Source of the DNA: Desmodus rotundus
Lineage: Eukaryota > Chordata > Mammalia > Chiroptera > Phyllostomidae
Assembly: GCF_022682495.2 (NCBI RefSeq)
Contig: NC_071391.1
Span: 82,115,161-82,179,160 of the forward strand
Reading direction: 5' to 3'
DNA length: 64,000 bases
Shown in pieces: positions 22,095-33,000 of the stretch. The notes beneath the pieces are model-generated. The model saw nothing but the letters and a program-made list of their open reading frames with translations. It did not search any database and had not been told where the DNA came from. Made by a program: the position numbers and the translations under genes. Numbering within the stretch: the stretch's first letter is position 1; each line of letters opens with the position of its first letter.

Positions 22095-24232
22095 TTTTTA
22101 AAAAAAATATATATTTTATTGATTATGCTATTACAGTGGTCCTGATTTTTCCTCTTTTACCCCCCTCTACCCAGTGCCCCCCCACTCACTCCCCCAGGCA
22201 ATCCCCCCTACCATTGTTCATGTCCATGGGTCATGTGTATAAGTTCCTTGGCTACTCCATTTCCTATACTGTACCTTACATCCCTGTGGCTTTTCTGTAA
22301 CTACTTACTTGTACTTCTTAATCCCCTCACATTTTCACCCATTTTCCCCCCTCCCACTCCCATCTGTCAACCATCTGGTAAATAGTTGCTTTTCTCTTGC
22401 TGCTTTTAAGATTCTCTCTGTTTTTAACCTTTGTCATTTTAATTATGACGTGTCTTGGAGTGGGCCTCTTTTTGCATCCTTCTTGTTTGTGACTCTCTGT
22501 GCTTCCTCGACTTGCATGTCTATTTCCTTCACTAGATTAGGGACGTTTTCTGTCACTATTTTTTCAGATAGATTTCCAATTTCTTACTCTTTCTCTTCTT
22601 CTTCTGGCACCCCTAGGATGTGAATGTTGGACCTCTTGAGGTTGTCCCAGAGGCTGCTTATACTATCCTCATTTTTTTGGATTCTTTTTCTTCTTGTTGT
22701 TCTGATTGGTTGTTTTTTACTTCCTTATGTTCCAAATCATTGATTTGATTCTTGGCTTCATCCACTCTACTGTTGTTTCCCTGTAAATTGTTCTTTATTT
22801 CAGTTAGTGTATCCTTCATTTCTGACTGGATCTTTTTTATGCTGTGGAGTTCACTAAGTTCCTTGAGCATCCTTATAACCAGTGTTTTGAACTCTGCATC
22901 TGATAGATTGCTTATCTCCATTTCATTTAGCCCTTTTTCTGGAGTTTTGATCTGTTCTTTCATTTGGGCCATGTTTCTTTGTCTCCTCAGTTTGGCAGCC
23001 TCCCTGTGTTTCTTTCTATGTATTAGTGTAGAGTTGCTATGACTCCCTGTCTTGGTAGTGTGACCTAATATAGTAGGTGTCGGATAGGGTCCAGTGTCAC
23101 AGCCTCTCCTATCACCCAAGCTAGGTACTCAAGGTGTGCCCTTTTTGTGTAGGGCTGAGTACACCCTCCTGTTGTAGTTGAGCCTTGGTTGCTGTTGGCA
23201 GATCAATGGGAGGGATTTACTCAGGCCAGTCAGCTGCAAGGACTGGTTGTGACCACTTACCACCAACTTCCACCCTTCATGGAGGTCCAGCTGTGCAGGG
23301 GCAGGGTGGTGGTGCTCTGATGTGGTCTGTAGTTCCCCACTGGGCACTGGCCCTGGAGTTTCCCAGATGGTGCAGGCCAAGGGGCCTAAACTCTAAACTC
23401 ACCCTGCCTAAACTCTAAAGCAATCTGAGATGGCTGCTATTTGTGCTGGGCTTGGAGATTCCCAGGGGAAGCTAAGCTGTGAATCTAATCTGGCTGCCTC
23501 TAGGGCTCAGTGGAGCCAGCTGTTGCCTGTTTGATAGGATTTAGGAGCCAGGCGAGCCATTCTTACGGAAAAGCAGCTTGGGTGGGCTGTAAATTGGCTG
23601 GGGCAGAGCCTCGGGGAATCTCCAATGCAGGTCAAACAGTGTTAGCCAGGTTGATGGAGTTTGATGGAGTTTCAGATATGGCACCAGCTTGCAGGCTCTG
23701 TGGGGGGAGGGTTTAGCAAAGGGTCAGTGGCCTCTGGTTGCCTTGAGGCCAGATACTTCAGTTTCTCCCTGTATACTACTGTTGTCTTTCAAGCTGATAG
23801 CCTGGTGCCGGAGCTCCGAAGGAGCGAGTCTGAGTAGGTGAGTTCATATGTGGGTTCTTTAAGAAACTGCTTGGAACTCCAGCAGTTTCTTCCACTAACT
23901 CAACCCCCCACTGGGTTTTGCAGCCAGAAGTTGTTGGGATTTTTCTTACTGGTACTAGAATCCTGGACTGGTGGGGCTGGTGTGGGTCTGAGACTCCTCA
24001 CTCCTGAGATGCCCTTCCCAAATGTGGGTGTGGGACCAGCCCATTCCAGGTCTGCGCCTCCTACCAGTCTGGACGGATGTGGTTTCCTTAATTCCATAGT
24101 TGTCAGACTTCCATTCAGCTCGATTTCTGACATTCCTGAGTGATGGTTGTTATATATTTTAGTTGTAATTTTGATGTGATTGTGCGAAGAGGCAAGCCAT
24201 ATCTGCCTATGCCTCCCTCATGGCCCATCTTA
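22095..24232 (-). mobile_element. HAL1 copy B, antisense, with internal deletion
   Basis: About 2.14 kb bracketed by a perfect 14-bp TSD 'cttaggaggctttc' (22081-22094 and 24233-24246). The + strand reads reversed 3' tail ('tttattgattatgctattac'), reversed C-rich 3' UTR, the shortened ORF1, then a long GC-rich 5' UTR ending near 24225 at 'cctccctcatggcccatc', the decayed YY1-type start. The 3' UTR joins ORF1 directly after the AREK block, so the ORF1 C-terminal part is missing. Confidence 0.85.
22400..22972 (-). pseudogene. HAL1 copy B ORF1 remnant, C-terminus deleted
   Basis: The - strand starts MAQMKEQIKTPEKGLNEMEI, passes a coiled-coil stretch and stops after KKMRIV near 22658. Beyond the stop the reading resumes in other frames with RLNIHILGVPEEEEKE-like and ILKAAREK-like text before the sequence jumps to the 3' UTR. 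The LQARRGW and YPAKLSF blocks of L1 ORF1p, about 75 codons, are absent. Nonfunctional. Confidence 0.7.
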
Positions 24233-24249
24233 CTTAGGAGGCTTTCATT

Positions 24250-24849
24250 TGTACTTTGTGTGTTTCTGTTTCAACTTTTTGTTCACAATGATTATTATGC
24301 ACAGCTTTTGCTATTGGAAGAAGTAAGTGTATTTTCATTTGGAAAAATTCAAGACAGCTGTGCAGTTAAGTTCAGAAGATGTATTAGAGTATAGATCTTT
24401 CAGAGAAGATCCAAGTACATGGAGGCTATGACAAGTATGTCCTATTGTTGGAATATATGTTTTCTTTGCCAATTAAATGGTCTCCCAGTCAGTGTTTTTG
24501 TTCTTGAATTTTTAGTAAGCAAAATGAATACTTTTTTATTGTTCCCTAAATTCTGTCAGCCTACACATTTTAGAATTGATATGTTATGTAGCTCGTCGAT
24601 CCCGGAGTTTTAGCGCCTGCTGCATTCCAGCATACTGCAGCTGGTGAGAGCCCTGTCGCAGTTTCATTCCTTTTTATGTGCACTCGTCTCTCCATCTGTG
24701 AGTACAGCATTTTGTTGATCCTTGCACGTATTCTGTGTGTCTGTCTCTACTCTGACTTTGAATCTGCTAAATAATACAGTACACACTTATGTTGGTAACC
24801 ACTGTATTCTAAATAATATCGTTATTGTGAGTACGTAACAAATTATTTA
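24250..24849. other. Unassigned sequence with a CpG-bearing patch
   Basis: No family recognised. 24590-24770 has CpGs unusual for this region ('gctcgtcgatcccggag', 'cctgtcgcag', 'cactcgtctc') in otherwise AT-rich sequence. It could be a decayed retrocopy, an old DNA transposon or a conserved element. Confidence 0.3.
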
Positions 24850-25414
24850 TTAAGTTGGACAAAAAGTCCATATGGTTTTTCTCCATAAAACCCACATTTT
24901 CTCAAAAAAACACACATTTTTCATTTTAACAGTGACTTTATTGATTTGGATATTTTGAGTACGTTGACTGTTCCCTGTTGGCATAACAACGTTGAGTGTT
25001 CTCAAAGTCTCGATTTGAACACCATCAACTTCAATTGGTCTACACGACCATGGAGCATTGCCCGGCGAGAAATCTCCAGTACAAAACTTCACAAACCACT
25101 TTTGACACTTTTTATGAGTCACAACACCTTCTCCATACATTGTACAAATCTTTTTTTGAGTTCCAATTGCATTTTTACTTTTCTTGAAATAATAAAGCAT
25201 AATATGCTCAAAACATTGTGTATTTTCATCTTCAGTATTAAAATGGCTACACAAAAATTCACTGGTTTTGATGTTTTTTTAAAAATACATGCTGTATTAT
25301 AACAGCTGTCATAATACAACCTAACAAAATTGATTCTAATGAAGTTAAAACAACTAACCACTACTAAGAGCCATCTTACAGGAAAAAACCAAATGAACTT
25401 TTTAGCCAACCCAA
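24850..25414 (-). mobile_element. Mariner element 2, internal deletion derivative
   Basis: Ends are inverted repeats: left 'ttaagttggacaaaaagtcc' after a TA, right 'gaactttttagccaacccaa'. The - strand frame 25254-24850 contains a mariner transposase N-terminal block (CFEHIMLYYFKKSKNAI, GEGVVTHKKCQKWFVKF, GDFSPGNAPWSCRP), including the W-F-F/GDF.L.D.PRSGRP-like helix-turn-helix signature. It then jumps to sequence next to the other end. The catalytic DD34D region is missing. At about 565 bp against about 1.3 kb it is non-autonomous. Confidence 0.85.
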
Positions 25415-25830
25415 CATATGTAACTATTTTATAAATGACAAGGGACAATGCAGATATAGTTCTAACATCTACACCTGCTTTTGTTTTTGTGTAACTGGGA
25501 GTCCTTCTGATGGCCCGATGTGGGTGAGGGCATTACAGAGGGAAGGTACTGCTAGTACTTTTTCAATGTCACTTTTTCATAGCTAACAAGATCTTTTCTC
25601 CAGAATAGCTCTTTTTATTTCAAAATAATAATAACTATTCTATGATCATTCATAAGTCTCTGTATATCCAGAAGTTTATCTAGGGAATGAAAAGAGGCAG
25701 AAAAATATTTAGTGATTTACCAATAGACACTAATTCAAGGCACATGCAAATATAGTAGTATCTTCTCAACATTAACTATAAACAGTTCAATAGGCCTGAA
25801 ACTATAGTTTGACCATGATTCTATAGATCA

Positions 25831-26043
25831 CAGGTGGCAAACACAAGGCCCGCAGCCGGAATCTGGCCCTCCACCTTGTCTTATCCGGCCCGGCACCTTG
25901 TTTCTTTCTGCCTGGCAGCAGCGCCAAGCTCATTTCCTCTAGTCAAGTAGTTACATTTATACAGTCTTAAAATTACATTAGGCCCTTTGAAGGCAACCGT
26001 GAGGCTGATGTGGCCACTGGTGAAAATGATTTTGACACTCCTG
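25831..26043. mobile_element. hAT MITE, copy 2
   Basis: Begins 'caggtggcaaacacaaggcc' like copy 1 and ends 'gattttgacactcctg'. The same order of internal phrases is present: 'cctccaccttgtcttatcc', 'gcagcgccaagctc', 'aggccctttgaaggcaacc', 'gaggctgatgtggccact'. The flanks ('ctatagat', 'atttatag') are only weakly alike. A VES begins immediately after it. Confidence 0.75.
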
Positions 26044-26046
26044 ATT

Positions 26047-26268
26047 TATAGAGAGGGCAAGGGAGAAAGAGAAATATTGATGCAAGAGACAGAGAGAAGC
26101 ATCAATTGGTTGACTCCCATACACACCCAGACTGGATATTGTATGCACTGGGACTGGGGATCGAGGATCAAACTGCAGCCTAGGAATGTGTCCTGACTGG
26201 GAATCAAACCCACAACCATCCGGTTACAGGACGACCCTCCAACCGTTTGAGCCACACCAGCCAGGGCA
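26047..26268 (-). mobile_element. VES SINE 3, antisense
   Basis: Reverse VES: 'agagagaagcatcaattgg', 'gactgggaatcaaacccac', ending 'gccacaccagccagggca', the reversed tRNA head. Its tail side abuts the hAT copy, so the normal A-rich end is missing or displaced. Confidence 0.85.
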
Positions 26269-26269
26269 A

Positions 26270-27076
26270 GACCCTGAGATTTTTTACCTCTCTCTTGAAA
26301 GTTAGTAAGAAAAAGCTCTTATGAAACCAGCATTTCCCTAAAAACCAGAAATGCTTCTTGCCTGTCATTTAAAAATATTTATTGTATACGTATTACAGAA
26401 TTTGTAATAATATAGTGTTCTAGTAGATTTGTAAAATCGTTGGTATAATTATTAGTTTCAGGAAAGTAAAGGTTAGTCATCAATATCTAAAAATGTTGCA
26501 TGTTGTTGATCCTAAGGAATCACTCTTAACCTCTTACATTTTTTCTATTTAGACCTCCAGTGAGTTCAACATCAAAATATAAATTCTTTGAATTAAGTGA
26601 GTTGCTTATTTTTACCTAAGTTATTTATGTTTAAAATAGGAAAAATGCTTTTTGTAAAATTAAATAAGGTAAATGAAAGTAAAAATAAAAAGCTTAAAGC
26701 AAGGTTGTATTCAATAGAGCTAAAACCAAAGTAAGCTCTACTTTTATGTTTGCCTAGTAATATGGCTGGTCTCAGTAGGCATCAGTTTTCTAGAAATAGT
26801 GCCACTTCTTTATGAGTTTCAGCGTAGAGGATAACTTAGTTTTCTATCTTTGATTTTACATATAAAAATAAAATTGATCTTTACTGCTTTTAGTGGACCT
26901 TCTTTGTCTTTTGTTAAGAGCACTTCTGAATTCAAGTTAGATTTATAATATTGTTAACTTGCCTCAAGGACATACGGAAATGTAGTAGTTTGCTGCATAT
27001 TTGTTGAAATGCTTAATATTTCATATCTTTTGCATGGCATATTGGTGTTTATTCACTAAATTAAAATTAAAGTAAT
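26270..27076. other. Unassigned AT-rich intronic sequence
   Basis: No gene or repeat recognised. At 26549-26552 a 'tatttag' precedes 'acctccagtgagttcaac', but no SIK2 peptide follows. Confidence 0.35.
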
Positions 27077-27093
27077 TTAAATTGGAGTTATTA

Positions 27094-27300
27094 GCTCTGA
27101 CCGGTGTGGCTCAGTGGGCTGGGTGTCCTTCTGTAAACCTAAAGGTCTCTGGTTGGGTTCCTGGTGAGGGCACATGCCTGGGTTATGGGCCAGGTCCCCA
27201 GTTGGGGGCATGTGGGAGGCAGCCATCGCACATCAATATTTCTCTCTCTTTCTCCCTTCCTTCCCCTCTCTTTAAAAATAAATAACAAATAATAAATCTT
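27094..27300 (+). mobile_element. VES SINE 4
   Basis: Head 'gctctgaccggtgtggctcag', B-box region 'ctctggttgggttcc', second motif 'gggccaggtccccag' and A-rich tail. TSD of 16 bp with two mismatches: 27078-27093 and 27301-27316 ('taaattggagttatta' against 'taaattttagttatta'). Confidence 0.9.
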
Positions 27301-27319
27301 TAAATTTTAGTTATTAATC

Positions 27320-28157
27320 TAGTGATCTGTAGAAATTAGATAAGCCTTAACAGGGAAACTTGCTTGTTTTTAGTTTTAGTGTTTTTAAGATAAAATAACA
27401 AACTTCTTTGTAGTCCAGTTGATGTGTGTGAAGGCAACCATTTTTTGTACATTCATTCATTGAACAGATATGCATTGAACACCTACAACATGGCAGATAT
27501 TTCCATTTGATTAATTTGTATCAGTATAATAAGTTCTGATTTTGGCTTTGTCAGTAGCAAATCTATTACTCTGGCCAGGGTGACTTTGCAGGCTCTGTAG
27601 CTTTCTTTTAGTGGGTTGATCATTTTAATGGAAATATTTTGCAATTCCAAATGCATTATATAATGAAACTCTGTATCAAGAGGCCAAGGTCACCTTGTTA
27701 TACAGATATGTATCCATATGACTTTATGAGTGAAGATGATGCATGAATGCTTCTAAGATCTCATCTAGACAGTTTCTTTAAAATCCTGTCCAATTTATTG
27801 AATATATACTGAAGAACATACAGTAATAAAAGAAATAAATATTGTTTATATACAAACATGTATGTGTAGTATATATAGTTATATGTACATTATTATTTGT
27901 AAATGTAATCAAATCCTGAGTTAACACAAAAAGACACATATAACCTAAAATCTTGTCATTAATACACTGTATCTACAGGAAATTGGTGGCTAAGGAGCTA
28001 TGGCCAAAATTAATTTAACTTTTTAACATCTTTATAGTCAAATGGGTTACTCATTTGTGGAGGGGATGGGGGCAGGAGAAGAATGATAGAAATTGGTAGA
28101 GCCCCAAAATCAAATCTCCTAGTCTGCGGTTTTGCCAAGAATCCTGGTGATAGATAG
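27320..28157. other. Unassigned AT-rich intronic sequence
   Basis: 27450-27500 has 'cattcattgaacagatatgc' of the ancient-repeat type. Nothing else recognised. Confidence 0.35.
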
Positions 28158-28706
28158 TGTCGGGGACCCTGTCCCGCAGTGTCTCCCGGAGTCACGGATG
28201 AAGTGAGGCTACCAATGCAAGGTCTGCTTGGGAAGAAAAGGCTGGCTAATCTCTCAGAGGAGAAAAGCCCCAAGGTCCTTTCTTCTGAGGCTTTTATTGA
28301 GAAAGATATGTGCAGGGGTATATAGCATGCATGCAAAGCTCATCAATGTCTAAAAGCCATAATTACAGAAAACAGATATTATCTGTAGATAACAATTGAG
28401 GAAACACAGAGATCTGCCTCAGGTCAGGATCTGTTGGTATGCTGATGCCAAGAGAGGGTCATTAAGGCATGGTTCCTGAGATTGGGAGTTCACTCCTTCT
28501 GTTTTGGATTCAGATAACAGAGTCCTGGCAACAGGGCTATAGAAGCAAAGCAAGCCTCAAGGGGTATAATGCATTCTTTAGGCCTGATTTCCCACGGGAA
28601 AGCTCAGGGTCATGCCTGCCTCCCAGCATTCCCAGCATTCCGGTCAAGACCTACAGGCCCTTATTCAAAGCCTGGCTTGCGAGGGGCTACAATTCCCAAT
28701 ACCACA
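28158..28706 (-). mobile_element. Probable solo LTR of an endogenous retrovirus, antisense
   Basis: About 550 bp starting 'tgtcggggaccctgtcccgc' and ending about 'aataccaca', that is TG...CA in both readings, as LTRs do. On the - strand an AATAAA polyadenylation signal is present ('ctcaataaaag', reverse of 28289-28299), followed by GC-rich R/U5-like sequence. Neither flank shows gag, pol or env coding or a clear primer-binding site, so a solo LTR is likeliest. I could not find a target duplication. ERV class is not certain; short TSD classes I or II are possible. Confidence 0.6.
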
Positions 28707-28931
28707 CAGAGTGGTCCCCAACAGAATGGCATGTCATTAATACCATCTTGGGACTTTGGGCTGCCTTGACTCGTCACTCCAGTTTTAAGCAAGTTATTAT
28801 GAAAAACATGGACCACTTAGATGTGAATAAGAGTAACTTCAGTTTGTGTAATAGGGCATCTAACTGATATAAGTGCTTGGAGAGACAGAATCAACTAGAT
28901 TCCGATGACCTTTCCTAGAAAAGCTAAATTT
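28707..28931. other. Unassigned sequence beside the LTR
   Basis: 225 bp, not recognised. It is more GC-balanced at first ('gtggtccccaacagaatggc') and could be part of the same retroviral insertion or older host sequence. Confidence 0.3.
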
Positions 28932-28946
28932 GAAATTAGTGTTAAT

Positions 28947-29442
28947 TGGAACCTAATCAACAAAACAAACAAACAAGCAAGCAAAATATAACTAGAGACA
29001 TTGAAATTTAGAACAATCTGACAGTAACCAGAGGGGAGGTGGGAGGGGATAGTGGGGGGAAGGGTTTTCAGGGACAACTATAAAGGACACATGGACAAAA
29101 CCAAGGTGGGGTGGAAGCAGGGGAGGGAGGTGAGGATGGCTGGGGTGGGGGGGGGTAAATGAAGACAACTGTAATTGAACAACAATAAAATAATTTTAAA
29201 ATAACTATTTATGATGCATCTCAGGTTTAGTAAGGTTATTTTCCTTTTTGTCTCAAGGAATGTTTTAGGTTTTTTAAATTTTTTCTCTTCGTTGATGTAT
29301 TGGTTGATTAGAGGCATGATTTTTAATTTTTGCATAATTTTTACTTGTTTTTGTTTGTTTTACCTCTACTTGAATTTTAGTTACTTAACCAGTGTGTTCA
29401 GAAAACAATATTGATACAATTTAAAAAAAAAAAAAAAAGAAA
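28947..29442 (+). mobile_element. L1 3' end with a probable 3' transduction
   Basis: 28947-29200 is the 3' UTR of the bat L1: 'agagacattgaaatttagaac', G-rich runs, 'ggacacatggacaaaacc', and 'gacaactgtaattgaac' with a weak A-rich end. About 220 bp of other sequence follows, then a clean run of 16 A (29423-29438). The TSD 'gaaattagtgttaat' (28932-28946) / 'gaaattagtgctaat' (29443-29457) brackets the whole unit, not only the L1 part. That is the structure of L1 read-through transcription and 3' transduction. Confidence 0.75.
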
Positions 29443-29459
29443 GAAATTAGTGCTAATAA

Positions 29460-29705
29460 TGCTAATAACCAAAACTGACACTTACTGCCAGGTACTCAAC
29501 TAACTGCTTTGTACATGTTGTCCCATTTAAGCCATTGTCCCATAGGTAGTTGTGTCATCATCATCCTCATAGATGAGCAAAGGGAGACTCAGTGGTAAAA
29601 TAAGTTTGCCCATGGTAAATAAGTGGAAAGGGGAGGATTCAAACCCAGGTGAGTCTTGATTTAAAAACCCATGCTCTTAACCATTACAATAGTGTGTGTT
29701 GTAGA
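29460..29705 (-). repeat. MIR SINE, antisense
   Basis: 'tgccaggtactcaactaac', 'gttgtcccatttaagcc', 'gagcaaagggagactcag', 'agtttgcccatggtaaataag', 'ggattcaaacccaggtgag' and 'catgctcttaaccattac' are the ordered phrases of reversed MIR. Confidence 0.75.
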
Positions 29706-30110
29706 CTGCAGACCTCAAAATTATACTGGCTAACTATATAAAAATATTTCTAGGTACTATACCAAACCTGCTGAATCATACTTCTTGAATACAGGAATCA
29801 GGACTGCATTTTTAACAAACTTCTCAGTGTGATTCTTATGAACACTAAAGTGTACGAACCATTGTACTGTACTATATTGCTATGTAGTTTGGGTAGATAA
29901 AGACAAATAATAAACACTGATTGGTAGGAGGATGAAAAATATTCCTGATATTAGGAGTGATGCTTATGAAATCATAGGAGTATGAATAGTTCATATGGAC
30001 TGATAATACTGGAAAACAGGTGGTGGTGATGCAGAGGACCTGGAGGACTCTGAAGTATAAATGAAAGATTAGGACAGAGCTTTAGAAAAGAAGGAAGTTC
30101 CCAGTAGATT
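29706..30110. other. Unassigned intronic sequence
   Basis: No gene or repeat family recognised. 29810-29870 may be a small MER5-like relic. Confidence 0.3.
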
Positions 30111-30114
30111 GAAC

Positions 30115-30300
30115 AGAGTTAGGTGCTAATTTATCCTGCTCCATTAACACCTTGCTCATATCTGTGTATCATAATGCTGAAACATTTTATTTCCTCTGTC
30201 TCTTGCCTTCCTTAAACTGTGTCCTCGAGACTGGACATCCTCTTCATTTATAGTTGTGTTCCCATCTCTTAGCCTAGTCCCTAATACATACCCTTAATAA
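30115..30300 (+). repeat. L2 LINE 3' fragment
   Basis: 'ctccattaacaccttgctc', 'catcctcttcatttatag', 'tgttcccatctcttagcctagtccctaatacata' is the typical L2 3' end. Confidence 0.5.
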
Positions 30301-30660
30301 TTGTCAAAATATCTCAAAAAAACCTCTTGAAAGGCCCATACTGGGCTGGAGTCCTTTCTGGGGCCAACTTTTAGCAATTTGAGAGCCTTGAGCATCACCT
30401 TTCTGCCTCGGCCCACAATCCAAGTAGGAGCTTCATGCCCTGACTTGGCTTCCATGACCCAACCATTGAAGTTTAACCCAGCCTGAAATTCTGAGTCTTT
30501 CCAGTTGCCCCAAGAAAATTTCCAGGAAGACATAGCAGACTGTCTTCCCTCCTGATCGGTAATCCTGACAGAATGCTCAGGAACTTGACCTTCATCCCTG
30601 GGTCCAACTACCTTTCCCCTCCCCCAAGAGCAGGACAGACGGGAAACCATCCAACTGTCG
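30301..30660. other. Unassigned GC-richer block
   Basis: 360 bp distinctly richer in C and G than its flanks. A 118-aa open frame runs on the - strand (30650-30294), but I recognise no protein family, splice site or promoter. It could be a diverged retrocopy or an unfamiliar repeat. I do not call it a gene. Confidence 0.3.
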
Positions 30661-32735
30661 AGGTAATAGGAAGAGAGACATTGTTACTTCATTTCTGAAA
30701 AGACAATTTAGAGATCTTTTAGTCACAGTATATATTATAAATATAACTTCAGGCTTGAATTTAAATGTTATCATTTCTTGAATGATTCTGGGAACTATAT
30801 AGTGAGTAGCCTTTCATTGTTCCTTCTCAACTCAGAAATGCTTAAAAACTTGTCCCTCAGGCCTGGTACCATCCTTCCTCTGCACTAGAAGAATTGTTCC
30901 CACTGCAGGAGATTAAAAAAAAATCCAACCAAAAGGGCAATAGGAAAAGATATTGGCATTTTCTGAAAAAAGCTTCTAACACTGGTCTAATGAAGACTTG
31001 TCTTCCTCACACGGTGGAGATCAGATTGGATACAGACATAAGTGTGCAAATTGCCTTGAACAATTAGCTTTCTAAGAACTTAAAACAGTCAGGAATGGTC
31101 AGTTTTAGCAACAGATTTATGCCAAAGAATCATATCAGAAAGATTTGATCCAGTTTCAGTGCCAGTACCAAAATGTGCCACTGGTAACTTTAGGATCACT
31201 GTGGGGCAAGCTGGGATGTTTCTGAAATAAGAATTCTCTTTTTCCCTTCTCGTATCTGTCTTTGTTTCTCTCGTGTGTTACCTGCCATTTACAACTTAAC
31301 TATGTAAGTTGAATGCCCTGCTGATTTCTTTTTGCTTTATTCCATTTTATTGATTAGCTATACTTTGGCACCTGCATGTGTGTCTTAGAATTCTACAGTC
31401 AGTTATAAGATGGGATGCATTGTTAAGAATTTGAAACAAAAAACTTTGGGAAAGTAAAAATAGAAATTATTTAAGTAAAGTATGATTGTGATCAAGTACA
31501 TGGTAGTAAATATTTTTTGCTCCATAACAATGATCTTATTATTCCCTGGTAAAGGACTTTCTGCTCTGTTATTTTAGTGCTTATTTTTTGTACAAAATAA
31601 GCATGTTTAAAGGGGAGAAAAAACTCAGAGGCTCCAATGATGGGACAATCCTTATGGAAAAACAAAAAGAAAAAGAAATCTAGTTGTCAGGATTAGAGTA
31701 GCTAATTTCCTTTTCTCTTCTAAACATTATTTCATTTGCTTGTTGAAATCTGTGATTGTTCTATGTTCTCCTATGCTGCAGATTTTTACTCATTGCAATA
31801 TAAGATGCTTCAAGATTTGAATCGTTATTATTCAAATAGTATTTGGCCATTGTCGTCTTGTTTTAGCTAAAATAGGTATTTACCTGCCTCTTTACTTATT
31901 TTTTGACTTAGTTGTATGATTTTGTCACTTGATGCTCTTTATAGTTATATCCATTCAAAATCCAATTATGAGTTATTTCAAAGGTAAATGCTTTAATATT
32001 GTGCTATGTTGAGTTGGCATAAAGTAACTTTTTTACATGTTATTTTACAATTCTAAGACAAGCATCTCAAGTAGCTTTCAAATTTGTAATTTTTCTGCTT
32101 GTCATCAACTGCCTCTTCTCCACAGTTTTATCCATGTTTCACTAAACATGTCCATCTGTTGTGTCTTATTAAGAATCTGTACACCCATCAGTTTCATACT
32201 TTTAGAGGAATATAGTACAAAAGCTTCATGGATAATATGACTTTATATTTTACCTGAGGTGAAATCTCCCTCCCCAGGTAAGGACTTTTTCACTATAGAT
32301 GCAAACCCTTTAGGATAATTATGAGTATGAAATCTGATTTCCAAATACAGGTTCCTTTGAGGGAAAAATTACTCAGAATACTTAAAATATTATTCTGCAG
32401 TGCAGCAATTTTTCAGATCTTTTGTATATAAATATATATACTTACACTATATGATAAATGATATATGGGACAGAAGCTTTTAAAGATTTTTTTACTTAAA
32501 CATTTAAATTTTAGAATTCTTTTCTTCTTTCTTTTTCACCTTATCTACTAGTAAAATCTGACATTTTAAACTTTTTTATATAGGTCAAGAGATATTAGTA
32601 ATTTTTTTCATTTCTGTTTTTTATGTTAACTACTGCTTACAATCTATGCGGGTGATCTGCTTTTTTGACTATGTGTACAGAGACTTTTTTTGATGATGAT
32701 AATGATAGTGGTGATGGATGTTACTGAGAGAACGA
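30661..32735. other. Unassigned AT-rich intronic sequence
   Basis: About 2 kb without a repeat family or gene that I recognise. It has only scattered A or T runs. Confidence 0.4.
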
Positions 32736-32739
32736 TGGC

Positions 32740-33000
32740 CTGAAAATACCTCTCTCGAGTCCCTCATCCCAGGTAGCTTAAGCAGAGGTTACCTCTCTGT
32801 GGTCTCATAATGGCTTGTACACATCTCTCAATGCTATTCTTGCCATTTTATAATTACATGCTCTTAGGTCTGTCTCCCCTACTAGACTGAACTCCTTGGA
32901 GGCAAAAAAAAAAAAAGTTTTTTATTTATGTTTATATTTTTAGTACGTAGCCCACAGCATATTACAAATACTTTGTAAATGTTTATTAAGGAATTGAGAG
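32740..33000 (+). repeat. L2 LINE 3' end
   Basis: 'cttgccattttataattacatg', 'gtctcccctactagactgaactccttggaggca' and 'gtagcccacagcatattac' are L2 3' UTR phrases. An A run (32907-32919) lies inside. Confidence 0.65.

Noticed and set aside
24850..25254. Functional SETMAR-like host gene
   Set aside because: Only a mariner transposase N-terminus inside short inverted repeats; no SET domain or catalytic domain nearby.
28469..28867. 132-aa + strand frame as a gene
   Set aside because: It reads backwards through the LTR and out of it. No known retroviral or host domain.
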